The notes below the pieces were generated by a model. That model was given only the letters and a program-made list of their open reading frames with translations, was not told the DNA's origin and ran no database searches. Source: Rheum nobile (taxonomy: Eukaryota; Streptophyta; Magnoliopsida; Caryophyllales; Polygonaceae). From it: a stretch of DNA of 64,000 nucleotides. Each line of letters opens with the position of its first letter. Positions within the stretch are counted from its first letter, which is position 1. The stretch spans positions 1,116,001 to 1,180,000 of the forward strand of contig WOAB01000052.1 in the NCBI GenBank assembly GCA_027886185.1, given 5' to 3'. A program made the translations under genes and the position numbers. This document shows, piece after piece, positions 53,289 through 62,081 of the stretch.

Positions 53289-54640
53289 GTGCCAATCACC
53301 TTACAAGATTTTGTCCCTAAGAAGTTTCTTGAAGATGACTCTTCAGAAGATGTCACGCTATGGGGCAAAGAAATTGCTCCGTGTTGTATGACTACTTGGG
53401 CCAATATGTGTGATGAAGAAGAAGAACTAGAGGTTGATGAGGTGACTCTTCGTTCTGGACATCAACTTGCGTCTCCAAAGCCCAAAGGAAAGGGGAAAGA
53501 GAAGGAGTCTTCCTCTAGTGACAATTTGAAGGAGACAAAATTTGATGAGTTGGCTGATGCAGAAATCCCTAGTCCGACTCCAAAGGAAAATGAGAAGCAA
53601 GAAGAGTTCCTAAAAGAAAAGACACATCAAGTGTCGATGATTCTTCGCAAGGCTCCATTCAAAGAAATAATCAAATATGATGTCATTGGTCACTTGAAGC
53701 GCATTCGTGCACGTTTAAGTGTCTATGATGCCTTGCAAATGTCAAAAGAGTTGAGGAGGGCACTCACACAAGCACTAATGGATCCTGATGATTATAAGGA
53801 TCAAGTTGACCTTGTTGAGGTTAATGAGGTATCTTTTTCTCCACCAACACATTGCTCCTCGTGCATGGCATGCATAACATTCTCCGATGAAGACCTTCAG
53901 TTGGGAGAAGAATATCACAACCGACCTTTATATGTCATAGGATTTATTGGAGACACCAAGATCAATCAGACCCTTCTAGATCCATGAGGTTGACCACCAA
54001 TCATTTGTCTCCCACCCGGCATACAATTCAAGGTTTCAATCAAGTGGGGCAAAGAGCCATGGGAACTATTCCATGAAAAGTGATGATGGAGGATCTTTAT
54101 AAAGATACATTGTTTCATGTCATATATGATGACACTTCCTATAATGCGTTGCTTGGACGACCTTGGCTTCATGATAGCAAGTCCAATGTTTCCACTCTTC
54201 ATCAGTGCTTGAAGTATATCGTTGCGAATGGAAATGAAAAGACCATCTGAGGGGATCATAATCCATTTTATGGGGAAAGTGTCAACTACACCAATGCCAA
54301 ATTCTACAAATCCGTGAATTTTGATCCTAAGGTGTCTATGGGAAGAAATGACATTGAAAATATTTCTCAAAGAAAAGGTATGCCAAATGTTTCTCACTTT
54401 TCTCGATTCTCTTTGAAGGAGAGAAATAAAGGAGAAAGTGTGTGTCCTAAGAAATTGAGGTTTCCTATGAAAGGCGATTCCATGGACACCGAAATTGAAG
54501 AGGTGAACATGACATCTATCGACCTCAAAGAAGATTCAAAAGAACATGGGGTCTCACAAGATTTCATCAACATGATTCAACCAGCACCACCAGAGATGGA
54601 AGATGGTGGTCAAGCCATGATTGATGAGCTCTAAGAGATT
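53289..54640 (+). pseudogene. Ogre-like protease region remnant
   Basis: An acidic Lys/Glu-rich open stretch (53289-53987) ends TKINQTLLDP, the start of an aspartic protease whose DPG active site is followed directly by TGA and another stop (near 53983). Downstream the protease end is recognisable by YNALLGRPWL-like sequence (about 54140-54170). A further open stretch 54314-54634 is linker sequence. The protease is dead. Confidence 0.6.
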
Positions 54641-54689
54641 AACTTGGGAAGTGCTGAGGAGCCTAAACCAGTCTGTGTAAGTAAACTGA

Positions 54690-56470
54690 TAAGAGAAGGT
54701 GGTGTATGAACAACTCCTTAAAAAGTACAAAGATGTATTTTCTTGGGGATATCAAGATATGCCTGGTTTGGATCTGAAAATTACAATGCATAAATTGCCA
54801 ATTTCTTAAGAAAAGAAACCAGTAAAGCAAGCATAACGCCGCTTTCATCTAGAGTTGATAGTTCAGATTAATGTAGAGGTTAACAAGCTCATTGCATATG
54901 GATTCATCCGTGAAGTCTAATATCCGAAATGGTTGGCCAACATTGTTCCTGTAAGGAAGAAAAATGGTCAGCTCCATATTTGTGTGGATTTTAGGGACTT
55001 GAATGAAGCTTGTCCTAAAGATGAATTTCCTCTACCTATAATTGAGCTATTGGTTGATGCCACTGCCGGGTTCAAAGCTTTATCCTTTATGTATGGGTTT
55101 TCATGATACAATCAAATCAAAATGGACCCCGAGAATGAGGAGTTGATAGCTTTCTGAACACCTCAAGGCACATTTTGTTACACGGTGATGCCGTTTGGCT
55201 TGAAAAATGTTGGGGCAACATATCAATTAGCCATGACTGCCATTGTCCATGATTTACTCCATAACCATTGAGTGTTATGTGGATGATCTTGTGGTTAAAA
55301 CGATAGAACGTGAGGATCACCCAAATGATCTTCGAAAGATCTTTGAAAGGTTGCGCAAACATCAGCTGAAAATGAATCCCCTCAAATGTGAGCTTGGGTT
55401 AACATCGGGCAAGTTTCTTGGTTTCATTGTTCGACATCAGGGAATTGAAATTTATCTTGACAAAATCAAGGCGATCATGGAAATGCCTCCTCCGAGAAAT
55501 CATTGTGAGCTTCGAGCCTTACAAGGAAAACTTGTATACATCCGACACTTCATTTTGAATCTAACGGGAAGATGTCAACCAGTTATAAGGTTGATGAAGA
55601 AAGATGCTCCATTTATATGAGACCAAGCATGTAAAAATGCTTTAAATAGAATCAAGCAATATTTTATGAGTCCGCCTTTCTTGATGGCACCAAATCAAGG
55701 GAAGCCTCTGATTCTATATACTGCAACCCTTGAACGGTCTCTTGGGGCCATGTTAGCCCAAAACAATGATGAAGAAAACAAAGTTGCCTTGTATTATATC
55801 AGCCGAACATTGGTGGGGGCAGGATGCAATTGTTCTGCCATGAAAAAGTTTTGTCTTGCTTTGATATTTGTCGTCCAAAAGCTACGGCATTATCTCTTAA
55901 CCCACCAAATCACATTGATCTCAAAAGCAGATCCCTTAAGATATATATTGTCTAAAGTCATGTTGTCAGGAAGACTAGCTAAATTGGCTATACTTTTGGG
56001 ACCCTTTGATATCAAATTTATGCCTCAAAAGGTGATTAAGAGACAAGCTATAGCTGATTTCTTGGTTGCTCGTGCAACCCTTGATAATGAGGAATTGTCA
56101 TATGACTTCCTTGATGATGAAGTCCTTGTGATCGAAGAAAAATCATGGCAATTGTATTTTGATGGGGAAGCCAAAAGGAATGGAGACGGTGTTGGCATTG
56201 TATTTGTTACACCATCTGGTGGAATAGTGCCTTATTCTTTATCTCTTCTCGAGAGAGCCCTTGAAATGCATATTGATCCATTATAAGTGTTTGGTGATTC
56301 TCAATTGATCATTAGACAACTAAATGGGTTGTGTGAGGTTAAGAATTCAAATTTGATTCTTCTTCATCAAAGGGCAAAACATCTCATGAACAAATTCCAT
56401 CAAATGGAGGTTGTGCATATATAAAGATTCGGAAATGATAAGGTTGATGCCTTGGCCAAACTTGCAGCAT
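54690..56470 (+). pseudogene. Ogre-like RT, RNase H and second RNase H
   Basis: RT N-part (FIREV, YPKWLANIVPVRKKNG, CVDFRDLNEACPKDEFPLP) carries several stops. The catalytic YVDDLVVK lies at about 55270-55295 and RT continues to 55618. RNase H follows in 55666-56060 (YISRTLVGA, AIADFLVA). The second RNase H begins WQLYFDGEAKRNGDGVGI (about 56145) and continues VFGDSQLIIRQLNG after a TAA at 56284-56286, ending KVDALAKLAAS near 56470. Dual RNase H places the element in the Tat/Ogre group. Many stops, no shift needed over most of the length. Confidence 0.78.
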
Positions 56471-56479
56471 CATTGACAT

Positions 56480-57850
56480 TACGTGATGAAAGAGATATCC
56501 AAATCACAATCGGGGAGCGTCATTTGCTCACTTGCCTTAGAGCGACTCCAACCAAACGAAGAAGTGAATGTTGCCTCAATTTATGAAATTGAGGAAGATC
56601 TTAATTGGTGTCAATCAATAGATGCATATATTTGCCATCGGTTCTTGCGAGATGACGTCAAAAGAAAAGTTGATGTTAAGCGACGAGCTATAAGGTTCTT
56701 GATAAAAATGATATATTGTATCGTAGAGCCTTTGATGGAGAATTACTCATGTGCTTGTCAAAAGAATAAGCTCAACATATTCTTGCTCAAACTCATGCAG
56801 GGATATGTGGAGCGCATCAAGTTGGTGCTAAGTTAGCCGATCAAATTAAACAACTAGGCTATTACTGGCCAACTGTGGTGAAATATGCGATGGAGTTTGC
56901 TAAGCCTTGTCATCACTGTCAAATTCATGGTGACTACATTCATCAACCTCCCTAGTTTCTCCATCCATTTACCTTGTCATGGCCATTCAATGCATGGGGT
57001 CTTGATGTTGAAGGGCCCATATGCCCATCATCATCTCATAGTCATCAATACATTCTGGCCACAACTGATTATTTCTCAAAATGGGTAGAGGCTATACCAT
57101 TGAGAGGAGTTGGAGCAAAAGAAGTTGTCAACTTTATAAGGGTTCATTTGATCTATCGATATGGAGTCCCTTCAAAGATAATTTCAGATAATGCTTTTTA
57201 CTTTGAAAATCAGCACATGGTGAAGGTAGCTGAAAAGTTTGGGTTCAAACATAGTTTTTCATCAAGCTATAACCCGTCTTCAAATTGCCAAGCGGAAGCA
57301 TTCAACAAGGTTATTTGTAAGATCCTCAAGAAGATGGTATCAAAATCGAAAAGAGATTAGCATGAAAGATTACCTAAAGCATCGTGGGCATATCGAACAA
57401 TCATTCGTACATCTATTGGGTGCACGCCTTACAGCCTGATCTTTGGGTCTGAAGCCGTCTTACCTCTTGAGGTGCAATTTCCTTCCCTTAGGGTCGCGAT
57501 CCAACTCACATATCTTGAAGAAAATGTCAAAATTCGCCTAGCTGAGCTTGAACCAATGGATGAAAAAAGGTTAGCAGCACAACAAGGGCTCGAAATCTAT
57601 CATGCCCAGGTAGCTAGGGCATTCAATAAACGGGTCAAGTTCCGTTTGTTTGTGGTTGGTGTCTTGGTTCTTACAGTAAGAAGACCAATTGTCATTAACC
57701 AAAAAGCGCAAGGAAAATTCGAGCCAAAATGGGAAGGCCCGTATGTGATCACCAAGGTGTTCCCGAAAGGGACGTATGAGCTCTCTCAGCGAAGGTGAAG
57801 TGATATATCCTTGTGTAAATGTAAAGTTTGTGAGAAAATATGTCACTTAA
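56480..57850 (+). pseudogene. Ogre-like integrase
   Basis: Zinc region near 56860 (YYWPTVVKYAME, C-x2-C in KPCHHCQ). Core at 56974-57360: WGLDVEGP, YILATTDYFSKWVEA, SDNAFYFEN, NPSSNCQAEAFNK. A TAG at 57358-57360 interrupts, then SWAYRT and GSEAVLPLEV. The C-terminal part 57472-57798 has KFEPKWEGPYVITKV. A one-base shift near 57790 separates it from the original end (VKFVRKYVT) at 57850. Not functional. Confidence 0.78.
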
Positions 57851-58112
57851 ATGAGAGAAAGTCCTTGTCTGCAAATGATAGTCGAAGTGATTTGAACTAC
57901 CCTTCCTAGAAGGTGTGTTTAGGTTATTTCGGTGATGCGTATGAATAAGGAGGAAAAAAAAGAGCAAAAAAATAGAGAGAAGAAGAAAAAAATGAGAGAA
58001 AAAATATGAGTGGTAAAAAAGAAGAAGACAAGAGGATGAACATGATGATAAGGTATTTTTTCCTGTTGAACTACGAAATGCATGATCCCTCCGAAAGGGG
58101 GTACATTGGCAG
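57851..58112 (+). other. 3' untranslated part of the Ogre-like element with conserved motifs
   Basis: Contains CCCTTCCTAGAAGGTGTGTTT (about 57899-57920), an A-rich stretch, and GATCCCTCCGAAAGGGGGTAC (58084-58104), forms of which also occur at 49320-49765 and at 58764-58880. Confidence 0.5.
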
Positions 58113-58536
58113 TAGACCTGTCAACTGGGTTGGGTTGGTCGGGTTCGGGTCATGTCGGGTTCGGGTCAAATCGGGTTCGGGTCGATCGGGTTGGTAAAAT
58201 TTCCGGGTCGAGCGGGTTCGGGTCCGGGTTGACCCGGCGGGTCGAACATGTCCTTTTTTTATGATTATTATTATGATTTTTAACTTTAATAAAATAATTA
58301 TATTAATATAATTAATATTATATTATTATTTAATAAAGTATATTAAAATATTTAATATAAATGAAATAAAATATACAAAATAAAGGGGACCCGCGAGCTC
58401 GAATTTGCGTTTGGGTTCGGGTCCTTTGGGTTCGGGTCCTTCTTGACCTAGTGATGTTCGGGTCGGGTTCGGGTTTGGATCCTTTCGGGTCGGGTCGGGT
58501 CAGGTTTTCGGGTTGGGTCGGTTTTTGACAGGTCTA
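58113..58536. mobile_element. hAT-type MITE with G-rich arms, 424 bp
   Basis: Perfect 12-bp terminal inverted repeats TAGACCTGTCAA / TTGACAGGTCTA and perfect 8-bp target duplications ATTGGCAG (58105-58112, 58537-58544). Both arms are built of GGGTTCGGGTC-like repeats (58127-58245 and 58385-58520) around an AT-only core (58255-58385). No coding capacity. Inserted in the 3' untranslated part of the Ogre-like element. Confidence 0.93.
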
Positions 58537-58544
58537 ATTGGCAG

Positions 58545-59391
58545 TCTAGTTATTTATAATGCTAGATGCAATCACAAAAACAAACAAAACATTCTCTTCT
58601 ACAAAAGAAGGATGTGTCAAATGTTAAAATTGCACCCTTTGTAACCTTTGATCATTATGCGGGTTACAATAAATTCGAGTGTGGTCCAAAGATCGAAACT
58701 ATATTAAAATGGGGTAAGTCAAACGAAATCCTAAGTATTCAAATGATATTCGAAACGGTTTAGGCAACCCTTTCTAGAAGGTGGGTTTAAACTATTTCGG
58801 TGATGCATACGGAAAAAATAATAATCTCTCTTGAACTACGAATGACTTGATCCCTCAGAAAGGGAGTACGTAGGCAATCTAGCTAATCAAAATGCTAGAT
58901 GCAACCACAAAAACAAACAAAATCCCTCCCACTTTAACTAAATTTTCCCTCCAAGGGATCACTCAACCAAATTTCTTCTCTCCAAACACTCAAACGAAAA
59001 CAAGCTAATACCCTCCAACTCCCATCCAAAAAATAATAATCTTGTTCACCTATATCATTTTTGTATTTTGTCATTCAGAGTCCCTAAAATTGTCATTTGA
59101 CACAAAGTCACCCTCCAAGATAGCCAAAAAGCTCAAACGTAACGATATTGTGTCGTTAAGATAAAATGCTTATCTTTCACTAGAAAACCTTTAAAACAAA
59201 ATTGGCCTAAAATCAACTCGTATTTGGCATAAAGCTTTGATTCAAACACAAAACAAATTCCCAAATGAATAACTTCTTGAATTCTCATGAGAAAACAATT
59301 ATGGTGCTTTGATTCATTAAATGTTGATAACATTCTAATTTCGAACTTTGGATGCGTTCGATTTCTCACACGTACAAAGTTTGGGGAAAAC
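58545..59391 (+). other. Continuation of the Ogre-like 3' region
   Basis: A second copy of the motif pair (58764-58790 and 58848-58880), then A-rich sequence without a gene, ending in a PPT-like TTTGGGGAAAAC at 59380-59391. Confidence 0.45.
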
Positions 59392-60110
59392 TGTTGAGGG
59401 GTGAAATTTCATGAATTCTAATGATTCATGATCACATATAATTTCTTTGAAAAATAATTAAAAATTATAGTTGAAATTAATCATCTTGAAATAAGGCCAA
59501 AACCCATTTTTCAAAAATGGGCAATGACATTTGTTTATATTATCTTTACGAGCCCAGGATGTTGATGGAAAAATGGCCAATTTTTTTAGTAGGCCCGTAC
59601 GATGATATGAAAGAGAAACAAAAAGAAAAATAAAATAAAAAAAGGGGCTATAAATGGGTTGTACATGCCGCTTACAGAGTATAACAACCCACTCCTCCAT
59701 ATCCTCATTTTAAGTAATTAATAGAGGAAGAAGTGAGCAAACTAGCCTTCTACGTATACACATCTGCAACACACACAAAAAAACAAATTTAAAGTAAATA
59801 AGAACAAAGGATAGTGGGTTCGTGCAGCAAGGTAGTGGGATAGAGGTTTTTGAAGAAACTACCTCTTTTCTTTTCCTTTATAAGACGAATGATGGATCAA
59901 CAAATTCTCCTACGTACACCTACAAATCCACAAAAGAAACAGAAGCACAAATAGATGGAGAAGTTGAAAGAGAAAGTATAAAGTTGTCCGTCCAATTTAA
60001 ATCCCATCGGTTTCAGGAAGAAACACAAAGAATAAAGGGTATGATGGTTCCATATATATACTATAGTTATTTGTAAATTAACATGGTTGTATTTTTACAG
60101 GTTAAAGAAG
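59392..60110 (+). promoter_or_regulatory. Candidate 3' LTR U3 with TATA box
   Basis: Begins TGTTGAGGGG after the purine tract. GGGGCTATAAATGGG at 59643-59657 is a strong TATA box about 255 bases in. A small open frame at 59822-60076 is probably chance. The LTR end was not located and no 5' partner was found, so this is a candidate only. Confidence 0.4.
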
Positions 60111-60164
60111 AACCCATTATGGCTTAAGTCTTCAACCAAATGACTATTCAAAAGGATATTGTGG

Positions 60165-60282
60165 TTTTAAAGTAATTACTTTCGCCTATCCTAAAATTCA
60201 TAATTGGCTTGAAAGTAATTACTTTAACCGCTACACGGCCTACACCAAACTCGTGGCTGGTTTGAAAGTAATTATTTTCGCC
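60165..60282. repeat. Three copies of a palindromic GAAAGTAATTACTTTC motif
   Basis: Copies at 60165-60186, 60208-60230 and 60260-60282, spaced 43 and 52 bp. The core AAAGTAATTACTTT is self-complementary; copy 3 has one change. Confidence 0.85.
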
Positions 60283-60835
60283 ACCACAACCGATCTCAGG
60301 TTTGGATCGAACCAAGTTTGTGTCGGCGTCCAATTCAGGTCGATTCAAATTGCTCTAAATTCGGTCATGTTGCCACCTTTATCAGATCATGAAATATAAA
60401 CCTGCTATAGATTTGGACTTGTTGGATTTCTTGTCAAAATACAAGTTAAAGAAATTAATCAAGGAAGTTCAAATTAAACATACATCAGACTTGGGGGTAT
60501 TTCCATACACTCACTTTAAATCATCACTCTTTAATAAAAGAAAATTTGAACTTCGTTAATGCTTGAAGTTGGAGTCTATAGTATGATGATCTTAATTGAA
60601 GTTTCTGTTATACATTGAAAAATATTCAATTATATTTATATATGTCGTGGTTTATATATGGCAGTTTTAATGTCATTGATCAAGTAAGCTCAAGCAAAAT
60701 TAAGTTAAGAAAAATATTGAACCTCTCTTCAAAATATCCAAAATGATCTTCTCTGTTTAGATAAATATAAAGCGATCCTATAAATACGCGACCGCTAAAT
60801 ACGCTCAAATTTTTTACTGTTTAAGCTTAAAATAG
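60283..60835. other. AT-rich stretch without a gene
   Basis: No convincing frame. CCTATAAATACGCGACCGC near 60777 looks like a TATA box on + followed by a repeated AAATACGC, just before the GC-rich hairpins. Confidence 0.4.
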
Positions 60836-61050
60836 CCCCGCTCACGAAAAGCGGAGGCGAGACCGAACCCACGCATACGACAAATGGACGCGCAAGAAGG
60901 GTTTAGGGTATCCGATTTTTTAATGTCACGCTAACGCAAAGCGGAGGCGTGACGTTTTGGCATTAAATATCGTCCCGCGTACGAAAAGCGGGTGCGTGGC
61001 CTTGAATTTGGAGGGAAATGTCACGCGTCCACGAAGCGTGTGCGTGCATT
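60836..61050. repeat. Four related GC-rich hairpin units
   Basis: Units at 60836-60863, 60925-60954, 60972-61001 and 61020-61047 share (G)TCACGC-n-ACG-AAAAGCGGAGGCGTGAC. In unit 2 the arms GTCACGC and GCGTGAC are exact complements. Between units 3 and 4, and after 4, GAATTTGGAGGGAAATGTCAC is repeated. Confidence 0.8.
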
Positions 61051-62081
61051 GAATTTGGAGGGAAATGTCACACGGCCACTCGGTTTCTGATCTTTACATA
61101 TGGCAAGAAATATTGTATTTCATTAAATTTCAAAATACTTCAATCGGTACGCGCAAGAAATAGGCCAATTCAGCAGCTTTTTGCTCCATTTCTCGTGGAG
61201 TCAAATTCTCATCAGTACGAGTCACTGATCTTTACAGATGGCATATATTATTATTATACAATAATACTATAATAATGATGATGAGATCTATTGTTGTATA
61301 ATAATAGTCACAATATTACATAAGTAATATGAAATATAATAAAATACTAACATAAGTAATTCAATACATTTCATATAGTTACACTTATATACTATATTAT
61401 TTCATTAAATTTCATATAGTTACACTTATATAATATTGTATTTCATTAAATTTCATATAGTGTATTTTATTAAATTTCATATACTTACACTTATGCATCT
61501 GTCGGTATTTCATTACATTTTATATAGTTATACTTATACACTATATTATTTTATTAAATCTTATATACTTTATTTACAGTATTTTATTATATTTCATATA
61601 GTTACGCTTATATAATTTAGTGTTTCATTAAATTTGATATAGTTACACTTATGTACTATAGTATTTCATTACATTTCATATAGTTACACTTATATATTAT
61701 AGTATTTCATTAAATTTCATATAATTAAACTTATATACCATAGTATTTTATTAAATTTCATATAGTTACACTTTGCATAGCATTTTGTAGTGCGAAAGGT
61801 TCCAAAATATAGTGTATATAGTGGGACTGTATGTATAACATAGTCATTTTATAGAGATTATTACTTATTCGTTGATTGTCTTTGATAATAAATAATAAGT
61901 GTAGACTTTTGAAGGTAAGAAAATTAGATAGAGAATCAAATTCGTAGTTCCAAAATAGACCCCAATAGGTAATTTATATACAAAATAGATGTATCATATA
62001 AAATATGGTAAAATAAACTCAAAATAAAACTAATCATGTGTCGGGTCGGGTCCATCATCTCCCTCATTGCCCCCGGCACCG
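61051..62081. other. AT-rich minisatellite and 3' flank of the PMD gene
   Basis: From about 61310 to 61775 a loose tandem repeat of AGTTACACTTATATA and TATTTCATTAAATTTCATAT units, about 45-60 bp each, recurs at least eight times. TGATCTTTACA-ATGGCA is repeated at 61089 and 61227. The rest to 62081 has no gene and would hold the 3' end of the gene on -. Confidence 0.7.

Larger units (their letters stand above)
49919..59391 (+). mobile_element. Decayed dual-RNase H Ty3/gypsy element (Tat/Ogre-like)
   Basis: A PBS-like CGCACGCCCAGTGGAAC (about 49924-49940) is followed by an ORF1-like remnant, gag, protease remnant, RT, RNase H, second RNase H and integrase, all on + and full of stops and shifts, then a 3' untranslated part. 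A possible PPT GGGGAAAAC and LTR start TGTTGAGGGG lie at 59383-59401. Dual RNase H and an ORF before gag suggest the Ogre group. The boundaries are uncertain: I could not find the matching 5' LTR start. Two MITEs have inserted in it. Confidence 0.75.

Noticed and set aside
58113..58536. Interstitial telomere-like repeat because of GGGTT runs
   Set aside because: The unit is GGGTTCGGGTC and not TTTAGGG, and the block has TIRs and target duplications of a MITE.
61310..61775. CRISPR-like repeat array
   Set aside because: Units vary in length and sequence, have no unique spacers, and the DNA is plant nuclear.
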